This document shows, piece after piece, positions 15,775 through 22,091 of a DNA stretch of 22,091 nucleotides. The notes beneath the pieces are model-generated. The model saw only the letters and a program-made list of their open reading frames with translations, made no database searches and was not told where the DNA came from. The position numbers and the translations under genes were made by a program. This DNA is from CAIOHW01 sp964432565. GTDB taxonomy: Bacteria > Bdellovibrionota > UBA1018. Positions within the stretch are counted from its first letter, which is position 1. Each line of letters begins with the position of its first letter. The stretch is from assembly GCA_964432565.1 (NCBI GenBank), contig CAYSOA010000034.1, positions 1-22,091 on the forward strand, written 5' to 3'.

Positions 15775-16598
15775 ACCTCACCTCGAGGCAGGGGTGCCTT
15801 GAGCTTGGCCATCACCTTGTTGTACTCGTCCGAACTCAGCCAGTAGCGCCCGGTTCGATTGAGCTCGACGATCTTCTGAAGCCGCATCGTGGCCGCCTTC
15901 AGCACGCGGCGAGCCGTGCGATCGAGGGCGCCGAACTTTACGCCGATTCCTCTCGGGTGGGTGACGGCGCCAAAGGTGTTCCAGACCACGGTTCCGCGCG
16001 TACGCCATTCTCGACCAAAAAGCTGGGTGCGAATTTCGATCAGCTCGTTGAGCTCGAACTCGGGCCTGCACTTGATGAACGCGCCTGCGACCGAAAGATC
16101 CATGATGTCGGCCTCAAGTGTGCGCCCGCCATTGCGAACCACCTGAGCGGGAATCTGCGTCTTGTATCTCGGATTGCTCTCCCACCAGGCAATCTGGGGC
16201 ATGAAGTACGGCACCCTCAGCTCGCGCGAAATGCGCCGATGCCCGAGCCAGACCAAAAGCGCCACAACCAGAAACGCCACGACCGGGTAGTGACTCTGGC
16301 CGTGACGAAACGTGAAGTTCGCCGCCACGGCCAGCACGAGCACCTCGGTCAGATGCAACAGGTACCACGCCCAGCGGCGCACCTCGTAAAGCCCATAGCC
16401 GGTGATGACGGCGAGGGCTGACACCGCCAAAAACGACGTCTGAAGCGCCAGGAGGGCCGCCTTTCCCATGGGCACGTCGATCAAGAACACCACGACCGGA
16501 AGAAAGGTCAGCGGAAAGAAGAGATAAAAGAGCGCCAGCCAGCGATAGACGCGCGTGCGATGCTCTTTCAGGCTGCCTGCCGAGACCTCTGAATCCAT
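15771..16598 (-). CDS. Four-helix membrane protein with C-terminal PilZ domain
   Basis: A 275-residue protein. Four hydrophobic segments are seen at about 21-40, 46-67, 74-95 and 104-119; a cytoplasmic PilZ domain follows (about 140-240). PilZ domains bind cyclic di-GMP through an RxxxR loop and a (D/N)xSxxG strand. Here DLSVAG (167-172) is intact and GIGVKF is present, but the loop reads RYKTQ (144-148), with Gln in place of the second Arg, so binding may be weakened or lost. The C-terminal tail (about 240-275) is basic and helical and includes LSSDEYNKVMAKL. It precedes tadA with a four-base overlap. The ATG at 16598 lies divergent from the lipoprotein gene. A role in envelope or motility control is a guess. 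Confidence 0.82.
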   Translation of the reverse strand: MDSEVSAGSLKEHRTRVYRWLALFYLFFPLTFLPVVVFLIDVPMGKAALLALQTSFLAVSALAVITGYGLYEVRRWAWYLLHLTEVLVLAVAANFTFRHGQSHYPVVAFLVVALLVWLGHRRISRELRVPYFMPQIAWWESNPRYKTQIPAQVVRNGGRTLEADIMDLSVAGAFIKCRPEFELNELIEIRTQLFGREWRTRGTVVWNTFGAVTHPRGIGVKFGALDRTARRVLKAATMRLQKIVELNRTGRYWLSSDEYNKVMAKLKAPLPRGEV

Positions 16599-16643
16599 GC
16601 CCTCATTCTACCGCTGGCCTCGGGTCTGCAACAACGTCTCGAC

Positions 16644-16650
16644 AAGGAGA
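16644..16650 (+). promoter_or_regulatory. Shine-Dalgarno deciding the lipoprotein start
   Basis: AAGGAGA lies 6 bases before the ATG at 16657. It fixes the start there rather than at the in-frame ATG 16555, which lies inside the divergent PilZ gene and would bury the signal peptide. Confidence 0.7.
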
Positions 16651-16656
16651 ATTTCC

Positions 16657-17124
16657 ATGCGCCCCCATTTCGCCGTCATGATCCTGACTTCTCTGGCAAC
16701 AGCCGGCCTCATCACCAGCTGCTCGTCCGCCTCCCGAACCTCACAAACCAGCGCTGAGGAGCTTTCGACGACCGGTCCGACGATTCTCAACGTGCGGACC
16801 GAGCCGGGCACCTTTGAGGTCACCCGAGAACTCTCACCCTTGCAGGCCCCCGTCATCCTCGCGGACGTGAAGGATCTCACCTCAAAAGTTCAGTCGGTGC
16901 GCCTGCAGTTTCAGCGTGTGCCCATCGTCATCGACATGAAGCGGGTCGCCGGAACGACCTGGCAGGCGACCCTCACCCCCGAGCAGATCAGGCAGCTCGC
17001 CGTGAGTGGCGAAACCATGAACTACCGGGCAACGATCACTGCCAGAAACGCCCTGGGACGCTCAGGAGAAAGCGCCGCCCTGGATGTTCGAGTCAAGGCC
17101 CCTGAAGTCAGCGTGACCGGCTAA
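16657..17124 (+). CDS. Small lipoprotein with an Ig-like domain
   Basis: A 155-residue predicted lipoprotein. Residues 1-22 form a type II signal peptide with lipobox LITSC (C22), followed by a Ser/Thr-rich spacer to about residue 45. The remainder (about 45-150) looks like a single beta-sandwich of the Ig/fibronectin type: a VKDLTSKVQSVRLQF strand, a TWQATLTPEQI segment, and MNYRATITARNALGRSGES, which resembles the last strands of such domains. The function is unknown; it may be a structural or binding domain on the outer membrane. A strong Shine-Dalgarno supports the start. It is a single-gene unit, divergent from the PilZ gene and convergent with the thioredoxin-like gene 15 bases downstream. 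Confidence 0.75.
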   Translation: MRPHFAVMILTSLATAGLITSCSSASRTSQTSAEELSTTGPTILNVRTEPGTFEVTRELSPLQAPVILADVKDLTSKVQSVRLQFQRVPIVIDMKRVAGTTWQATLTPEQIRQLAVSGETMNYRATITARNALGRSGESAALDVRVKAPEVSVTG

Positions 17125-17139
17125 TCGACCTGCGCCTCG

Positions 17140-17709
17140 CTACTGACGCCACTTGATGCTGCAACCCATGGTCGGCACCTGCTCAGTGGTCGGTGTGCTT
17201 CCGGTGAGAATGGCGTCCAACGCATCGGCTAGATCGCGACGGGTGACCGACTCTGGGGCTTTCCAGTTGTCGTCAATGCGTCCGTGGTAGCGAAGGACGA
17301 AGCTGCCGCCCTCGTTGGCAAACACAAACGGGTCGGGAGTACAGACGGCGCCGTAGGCGCGGGCAATCTCCTGGGTCTCGTCGAGCAGGTAGTCAAAGAC
17401 ATAGCCCTGCTCGGCGGCTCGAGCCTTCATGGCCTCGAAGTTATCGGCCGGATAACGCTCGGTATCGTTCGAGTTGATGCCGATCACCGCCACGCCTCTG
17501 GGGCCGTACTCACGGGCAAGCTCGTTGATGCGATCCTGCACCGCGATCACATAAGGGCAGTGATTGCACATGAAGATCACGACGAGCGCCCGAGCCTGGG
17601 TGTAATCGCCAAGCGAGTGCGTGCGTCCGTCGACTCCGGGGAGCGAGAAGTTCGGCGCGAGCGAGCCCAGCTCTTTTTCGGTAGGAACCTGCGAGTAAGT
17701 GAGTGCCAT
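17140..17709 (-). CDS. Thioredoxin-family (AhpC/TSA-like) redox protein
   Basis: A 189-residue protein with the AhpC/TSA-Redoxin thioredoxin fold. It starts with APNFSLPGVDGRTHSLGDY (about 18-36), then carries the redox motif MCNHCPYV, a CxxC active site at the usual end of the first beta-alpha unit. INSNDTERYP, LLDETQEIARAYGAVCTPDPFVF (the cis-Pro region) and a final MGCSIKWR are typical of a subfamily of thioredoxin-like proteins with an extra Cys at the C-terminus. No signal peptide or lipobox is present, so it is probably cytoplasmic. The partner is unknown. AAGG lies 5 bases ahead of the ATG at 17709. It is divergent from pdxH with 63 bases between. Confidence 0.87.
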   Translation of the reverse strand: MALTYSQVPTEKELGSLAPNFSLPGVDGRTHSLGDYTQARALVVIFMCNHCPYVIAVQDRINELAREYGPRGVAVIGINSNDTERYPADNFEAMKARAAEQGYVFDYLLDETQEIARAYGAVCTPDPFVFANEGGSFVLRYHGRIDDNWKAPESVTRRDLADALDAILTGSTPTTEQVPTMGCSIKWRQ

Positions 17710-17772
17710 GGAGACCTTTTAGCCGGAAACTCAACTTGGAGCCAAGCGCCCATTCGAGGTATTTGTTCTGCC

Positions 17773-18411
17773 ATGAAGCCCAAGAGTTCACCGCGCCACG
17801 TCGACCTTGCTGACTTGCATCGCAATCCCCTCAAGGAGTTCGAGGCCTGGTTTGATGCGGCGGTTCAGTCCGGAGAGAAGCACCCGGACGCCATGACCCT
17901 GGCCACCTGCACGCGACAAGGGATGCCCTCGGCGCGAGTCGTTCTCTACAAAGGCCTCGCCAAGGGCGGGTTTCGCATCTTTACCAACTATGAAAGCCGC
18001 AAGGGCCGCGAGTTGATCTCGAACCCTCGGGCCGCCTTGACGTTTCACTGGAAAAAACTCGACCGCCAGATTCGAGTTGAAGGTCGCATCCTCAAACTCA
18101 GCCGCACGGAATCGGCGCGCTACTTTCACAGTCGCCCGCGCACCAGCCAGCTGGGAGCCTGGGCCTCGATGCAGAGCCGACCCATCGCGAGCCGCGACGC
18201 CCTACTGGGGCGACTTCGTCACTACGAACTGCTCTTCAAGGAAACCGAAGTGCCACTTCCCGATCACTGGGGTGGGTTTCTGCTGATTCCCTCCCGCATC
18301 GAGTTCTGGATCGATGGCGAGTTTCGCCTGCACGACCGCTTCGAGTATGTGCGCTCGCTGCCGGCCCGTGGACGCCCCGGCACCTGGAAACGCGCACGCC
18401 TCTCACCTTAA
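17773..18411 (+). CDS. pdxH: Pyridoxamine/pyridoxine 5'-phosphate oxidase
   Basis: A 212-residue FMN enzyme that oxidises PNP or PMP to pyridoxal 5'-phosphate, the last step of vitamin B6 synthesis and salvage. Family segments are all present: LATCTRQGMPSARVVLYKG, FTNYESRKGREL (FMN phosphate contacts), RQIRVEGRI, YFHSRPRTSQLGAWAS, the VPLPDHWGGF loop, and the substrate-site RLHDRFEY near the end, followed by WKRARLSP. Length fits the family (about 215). An open frame extends upstream to 17284, but that part is antisense to the thioredoxin-like gene. The ATG at 17773 places the first family helix correctly. A GAGG at 17756-17759 is rather far (13 bases) from the start. It ends 8 bases from the convergent ABC gene. 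Confidence 0.94.
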   Translation: MKPKSSPRHVDLADLHRNPLKEFEAWFDAAVQSGEKHPDAMTLATCTRQGMPSARVVLYKGLAKGGFRIFTNYESRKGRELISNPRAALTFHWKKLDRQIRVEGRILKLSRTESARYFHSRPRTSQLGAWASMQSRPIASRDALLGRLRHYELLFKETEVPLPDHWGGFLLIPSRIEFWIDGEFRLHDRFEYVRSLPARGRPGTWKRARLSP

Positions 18412-18419
18412 GGCTCTTG

Positions 18420-19931
18420 TCAGGCTCGTTTGGCGATGCGCTTTTCGAGTGCGCGTGAAAGCCGAACGAACGGCAGACCAATCAAAAAGTACATTGCCGC
18501 AGTGAGCAGGCCGATGCCCAGGTAATCATAATAGGTCGACGCGAGCTGGCCATAGACCTTGGTCAGCTCAACCATCGTGATCACCGAAACCAGCGACGAG
18601 TCCTTGAGCAGCGAGATGAAGTCGTTGGTCATGGGCGGTAGTGCCACGCGTGTCGCCTGGGGAACAATCACATGCCACAGAGCCTGCCAGCGATTCATGC
18701 CCAGCGAGACGGCAGCATCCATCTGGCTCTTCGGAACGGACAGAAACCCCGCGCGGTAAACTTCAGCTTCGTAGGCCCCATAGTTCAGGCCCAGACCCAG
18801 CACGGCGGCAACAAACGGGCTCAGCTTGATGCCGAGATTCGGCAGCCCGTAGAAAATGAAAAAGAGCTGAATCAGAAGCGGAGTTCCCCGGATGGCCTCG
18901 GTGTAGGCGAGGGCCAGAAACCCAAGAGGCCCCCCCACATAGAGACGAATCAAGGCCAGAACCAACCCGATGGCCACCGCCAGCGCCATTCCCACCGCCG
19001 AGAGCTCAAGGGTAGTCACCGCCCCGCGAGCCAGAAGCGGCACATACGACCAGTACTGCGCGGCTCGCTGCTGCCAGTTGCGCTGCTTGCCCATGGCCGT
19101 CAGGTAGTCTTCGTATTCGATCGCGGGCTTCGAGGGCGAGTAGTCCTGAAAGGCTTCAGCCATGCGCGGGTTCCAGATTCCCCAGCGATCGTAGATCTCG
19201 CGAAGGGTTCCCTCCTTGCGAAGCGACATCAGCGCCTGATTGATCTTGGCCTGAAGCTGCGGCTGCGTGCGCGGCACGGCAATGCCGTAGCTCATGTCGC
19301 CGATGGGGCGACCGACCGACTTCAGGGTCGGATCGGGGTTGCCGTAATAAACAGCCACCGGCTGATCCAGCAGGACCAGGTCGGTTCGCTCGTTGGCCAG
19401 ATCCTCATAGATGGTGGTCTGGCTGTCGTAACCCCGAACCTCGATTCCGCCCTGAGCATGGAGAATCCGCTCGGCCAACGAATACTTGAGTGTGCCGGCA
19501 ATCTTCCCCTGGGCGTCCTCGAGCGTCTGGATGTTCTGCGTCTCTTTTCGGACGGTGATCTGCTCGTAGGTAATGAAGTACGGGTCCGAGAAAAGCACTT
19601 CGCGCTTGCGGTCTTCGGTGATCTCGATGCCGTTGCAGGCCACATCATAATTTCCGCGCTGCAGGCCCGGAATCAGCGAATCCCACTGGTTTTGCACGAA
19701 CTCGGCCCGCATCCCGAGCTTCGTGGCCACCGCATTCATCAGATCGACTTCAAAGCCGATGATGCGATCGGGATTACGGGGATCACGAAAGGCGTAGGGC
19801 GCACCGCCTTCGGCATCGGCCCCCCAGCGCAGCACCGGAAGTTCTGCCCGGGCGGGCGCGCCCCCGGCAAGTGCCGCCGTCCAGGCCAAAGCTCCCGCAA
19901 TCCAGAAACGGAACGAAACGCGCGAGCCCAT
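18420..19931 (-). CDS. Polar amino acid ABC transporter: fused binding protein and permease
   Basis: A 503-residue fusion. Residues 1-29 are a Sec signal peptide ending ARA. Residues ~33-255 are a family 3 solute-binding domain (SBP_bac_3): PYAFRDPRNPDRIIGFEVDL, YDVACNGIEITEDRK and LFSDPYFITYEQ. A ~40-residue linker leads to a permease domain (~295-500) of the HisM/GlnP type with about five helices; the ABC-contact EAA loop is seen as DAAVSLGMNRWQALWHVIVP (405-424), and TEAIRGTPLLIQLFF is a hallmark of polar amino acid permeases. In most bacteria the two parts are separate proteins. Substrate is likely glutamine, glutamate or another polar amino acid; the exact one cannot be told. Its start shares one base with the stop of the ATPase gene. 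Confidence 0.93.
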   Translation of the reverse strand: MGSRVSFRFWIAGALAWTAALAGGAPARAELPVLRWGADAEGGAPYAFRDPRNPDRIIGFEVDLMNAVATKLGMRAEFVQNQWDSLIPGLQRGNYDVACNGIEITEDRKREVLFSDPYFITYEQITVRKETQNIQTLEDAQGKIAGTLKYSLAERILHAQGGIEVRGYDSQTTIYEDLANERTDLVLLDQPVAVYYGNPDPTLKSVGRPIGDMSYGIAVPRTQPQLQAKINQALMSLRKEGTLREIYDRWGIWNPRMAEAFQDYSPSKPAIEYEDYLTAMGKQRNWQQRAAQYWSYVPLLARGAVTTLELSAVGMALAVAIGLVLALIRLYVGGPLGFLALAYTEAIRGTPLLIQLFFIFYGLPNLGIKLSPFVAAVLGLGLNYGAYEAEVYRAGFLSVPKSQMDAAVSLGMNRWQALWHVIVPQATRVALPPMTNDFISLLKDSSLVSVITMVELTKVYGQLASTYYDYLGIGLLTAAMYFLIGLPFVRLSRALEKRIAKRA

Positions 19932-20686
19932 CAGCCATACCTCCGCACGAACATCCGGGTGCGATCATCGACCGGGGCCGAGAAGATCTGCTCGGCCGTG
20001 CCGGATTCGACCACGATGCCGTCTTCCATGAACACCACATGATCGGCCGCCTCGCGCGCGAAGCGGTGCTCATGGGTGACCACGATCTGGGTCATGCCCT
20101 CGTCGGCGAGGTTGCGCATCACCTGAAACACCTCATCCACCAGAAACGGATCGAGCGCCGAGGTCGGCTCGTCGTAAAGCATCACCTTCGGATTCATCGA
20201 AAGAGCTCGCGCAATGGCGGCACGCTGCTGCTGCCCTCCCGAGATCTGTGAGGGGTACTTGAAAAGCTGGTTTCCGAGGCCCACCTTTTCGAGAAGCGGG
20301 ACGGCGATCGCCTCGGCATCCGCACGGCTCATGCCCTTGACGACCATCGGCGCCTTGATGGCGTTTTCGAGCACGGTCAGGTGGGGAAACAGGTTGAAGC
20401 TTTGAAAGACCATGCCGAAATGGCGTCGAAGACCGCGAACCTGCCGCTCGCTGAGCCGTGCGCCGGCGGTCATCTGCACGTCGACCTGGCCAACGCGAAT
20501 GCGACCCAGTTCGAAGCTCTCCAACCCGTTCAGGCAGCGAAGCAGCGTACTCTTGCCGCAACCCGAGCGCCCGATAATGAACGTGGCGTCGCCTTTCTTG
20601 ACCGAGAGCTCGACGCCGCGAAGCACGGGCTGGTCTCCGAAGTTCTTATGCAACCCATCCACGCGAATGAATGAAGCCGGTGCCAT
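19931..20686 (-). CDS. Polar amino acid ABC transporter ATP-binding protein (GlnQ-like)
   Basis: A 251-residue ABC ATPase that powers the fused binding protein/permease encoded immediately downstream (TGATG overlap). The Walker A motif is GRSGCGKST (39-47), the Q loop FQSFNLFPHLTVLENA starts at Q95, the signature is ISGGQQQR (148-155; Ile in place of the usual Leu), Walker B is VMLYDEPTSALDP (168-180), and the switch His is H205 in VTHEHRFAREAADHVVFM. Gln-rich signature and FAREAAD are characteristic of the polar amino acid uptake subfamily (GlnQ/HisP). The ATG at 20686 lies 43 bases from the divergent queA start. An AGGAG is present 14 bases before the ATG, farther than usual. Confidence 0.94.
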   Translation of the reverse strand: MAPASFIRVDGLHKNFGDQPVLRGVELSVKKGDATFIIGRSGCGKSTLLRCLNGLESFELGRIRVGQVDVQMTAGARLSERQVRGLRRHFGMVFQSFNLFPHLTVLENAIKAPMVVKGMSRADAEAIAVPLLEKVGLGNQLFKYPSQISGGQQQRAAIARALSMNPKVMLYDEPTSALDPFLVDEVFQVMRNLADEGMTQIVVTHEHRFAREAADHVVFMEDGIVVESGTAEQIFSAPVDDRTRMFVRRYG

Positions 20687-20729
20687 TGATGATCGCTGCG
20701 CTCCTGAAAAAGATGATATTCAGTTGAGT

Positions 20730-22037
20730 ATGGCGGCTCCCACCATCTCGACTCAACCCTTTGTTTATGACCTTCCGGCCGAAAAGATCGCGCAGCACCC
20801 GCTCGCCAATCGAGACGCCTCAAAGCTTCTGGTCGCTGACCTGCCGACAGCACGGATTCAGGATCTCACCTTTCGAGATCTTCCCCGAATCCTGCCGGCA
20901 GGCTCGTTGATCATCATGAACGATAGCCGCGTCATGCCCGCTCGAATCCCTGCCGTCAAGAAAACTGGGGGCATGGCCGAAATCTTTTTGCTCGATCCGA
21001 TTCGACCGACCCCCAATCCGACACTCGCCCTCGAAAAGGGGGCTCCCGCCGAATGGAACGGGCTGATCGGTGGCAAGCGCATTCGGGAGGGTGACCTGCT
21101 GACCAGCGCCGACGGGAAGCTTGCGATCGAGATTCTCGAAAAGAACCGAAACCAGATTCGCGCTCGCCTCGATTGGAGCCCCGCCGACGAGTCGCTGGCC
21201 TCGGTGCTCGAAAAGATCGGCAGGATTCCGCTTCCACCGTACATGAAGCGCGAAGTCGAGCATCAGGATCATGAGCGCTATCAGACGGTCTACGCCCATC
21301 GCGCAGGATCGGTGGCAGCACCCACGGCGGGACTGCACTTCTCGCCCGAAGTGCTCCGAGAGCTCGAGGTGCAGGCGATCTCGACCCGGCACCTCACGCT
21401 TCACGTGGGTGCGGGCACGTTCAAGCCGCTCGAAGCCGACACGGTGGCGGGCCATGACATGCACCGCGAGCGCTTTGAGGTGACGGCCGAGTTTTTAGAT
21501 GCCGTGGCCGCCCAGCTCGCCCCACGCCCGCACCGCAAGCCTCTGGTGGCCGTGGGCACCACGTCCCTTCGCACGCTCGAGTCGCTTTATTGGATGGGAG
21601 CGCTTCTCGCCGACGGCGAGTCGCTCGAAGAGCAGCCCCATCTCGATCAGTGGCAGCCGTACGGACTGATCGAGCGCGGGCTTCACGAACGCGTGCCGCC
21701 CTCAAAGGCCTATACGGCGCTGGCCGACTGGATTCGCGAGCGCCGACTGCCGAGACTCGTCGCCACGACTTCACTCATGATCGTGCCCGGCTACCTGTTT
21801 CGCTCGAGCGACATGCTGCTGACCAACTTTCATCAGCCTGCAAGCACTCTGATCCTGCTCGTCGCCGCCTGGATGGGCGAGCGCTGGCGTGAGGTCTACA
21901 ATCACGCTTTGGCCAACGATTACCGGTTCTTGAGCTACGGTGATTCGTCGCTGCTGGTTCGTATTAGCTCATCAAGAAATCTAACCGGCGGGTCGTTCGC
22001 GACACAACTGGTCGAGAGCTGGATTCCTCGCCTATAA
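20730..22037 (+). CDS. queA: S-adenosylmethionine:tRNA ribosyltransferase-isomerase
   Basis: A 435-residue enzyme that moves the ribosyl group of SAM onto preQ1 in tRNA, forming epoxyqueuosine at G34 of Asn, Asp, His and Tyr tRNAs. It starts with FVYDLPAEKIAQHPLANRDASKLL. Core motifs follow: NDSRVMPAR, GSVAAPTAGLHF, HVGAGTFKPLEAD, GTTSLRTLES, LLTNFHQPASTLILLVAA and YRFLSYGDSSLL. It is longer than E. coli QueA (356). Much of the excess is between TTSLRTLES and the TNFHQP motif, a layout I associate with the longer form seen in Bacteroidetes and some other phyla. The open frame extends back to 20412, but that part is antisense to the ABC ATPase. The ATG at 20730 fits the family start; no clear Shine-Dalgarno is seen. 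Confidence 0.95.
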   Translation: MAAPTISTQPFVYDLPAEKIAQHPLANRDASKLLVADLPTARIQDLTFRDLPRILPAGSLIIMNDSRVMPARIPAVKKTGGMAEIFLLDPIRPTPNPTLALEKGAPAEWNGLIGGKRIREGDLLTSADGKLAIEILEKNRNQIRARLDWSPADESLASVLEKIGRIPLPPYMKREVEHQDHERYQTVYAHRAGSVAAPTAGLHFSPEVLRELEVQAISTRHLTLHVGAGTFKPLEADTVAGHDMHRERFEVTAEFLDAVAAQLAPRPHRKPLVAVGTTSLRTLESLYWMGALLADGESLEEQPHLDQWQPYGLIERGLHERVPPSKAYTALADWIRERRLPRLVATTSLMIVPGYLFRSSDMLLTNFHQPASTLILLVAAWMGERWREVYNHALANDYRFLSYGDSSLLVRISSSRNLTGGSFATQLVESWIPRL

Positions 22038-22091
22038 TGAAACTTCGAACGTGGGACGTCGGGCTACAGCATGGAACAGGGGCAGAACTCA
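22037..22091 (+). CDS. Start of a gene overlapping queA, possibly tgt (cut by window edge)
   Basis: An ATG at 22037-22039 shares its A with the queA stop (TAATG) and opens a frame that continues to the end of the window. The 18 visible residues read MKLRTWDVGLQHGTGAEL. Tgt, which inserts preQ1 into tRNA before QueA acts, often follows queA, and its N-terminus typically leads into a GKARAG...TP region, which this could weakly resemble. The fragment is too short to decide the product. Confidence 0.4.
   Translation, partial: MKLRTWDVGLQHGTGAEL

Noticed and set aside
17284..17772. 163-codon N-terminal extension of the pdxH frame
   Set aside because: It lies on the complement of the thioredoxin-like gene and does not resemble any PdxH extension. 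The family start fits ATG 17773.
18672..20042. 456-codon plus-strand open frame opposite the ABC binding protein/permease
   Set aside because: It is antisense to a clear family protein. The translation lacks any recognisable motif, and its length reflects GC-rich codon bias.

Overview
The window looks like ordinary chromosome from a moderately GC-rich (roughly 60%) Gram-negative bacterium with a lipoprotein-rich envelope. Several features together suggest Bdellovibrionota or a related former-Deltaproteobacteria lineage: a stand-alone HAMP membrane protein, a membrane-anchored PilZ protein, a prs-pth-ychF run, a long-form QueA, and an aromatic amino acid hydroxylase of the ~580-residue type. 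That placement is inference from gene content, not proof. There is no phage, transposon, CRISPR array or other clear mobile element. Genes are tightly packed and no gene-free stretch exceeds about 280 bases.

Layout. 1-215: the 3' end of an unidentified plus-strand gene. 235-1665 (minus): a SAM-dependent methyltransferase and greB. 1666-1772 is the divergent greB/prs promoter region. 1773-4437 (plus): prs, pth and ychF, with prs and pth overlapping by ATGA. 4460-7126 (minus): a tight three-gene unit of a HAMP membrane protein, a cysteine-rich DUF1284 protein and a Slt-type lytic transglycosylase. 7249-7359: tRNA-Asn(GTT) with a strong terminator that also closes the convergent small XRE-type regulator gene. 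7819-10139 (minus): an orphan soluble PAS-PAS-GAF histidine kinase and a one-helix membrane protein. 10220-12576 (plus): a translationally coupled pair, an aromatic amino acid hydroxylase with a long C-terminal extension and a protein of unknown function. 12585-16598 (minus): AmpG permease, a DUF6941-like protein, a metzincin-like lipoprotein, tadA and a four-helix PilZ protein. 16657-17124 (plus): a small lipoprotein. 17140-17709 (minus): a thioredoxin-fold protein. 17773-18411 (plus): pdxH. 18420-20686 (minus): a polar amino acid ABC importer with the binding protein and permease fused in one chain. 20730-22091 (plus): queA, then the first codons of an overlapping gene that may be tgt.

How the genes work together. 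Translation and tRNA functions recur (pth, ychF, tRNA-Asn, tadA, queA, possibly tgt). Cell-wall turnover is represented by the Slt transglycosylase, which makes anhydro-muropeptides, and AmpG, which would import them for recycling. Nucleotide and cofactor supply is represented by prs and pdxH. The least understood parts are the hydroxylase/unknown-protein pair, the DUF1284/HAMP/Slt operon, the metzincin-like lipoprotein and the PilZ membrane protein. I found no convincing previously undescribed multi-gene defence or mobile system here. The findings are individual proteins and pairings worth checking.
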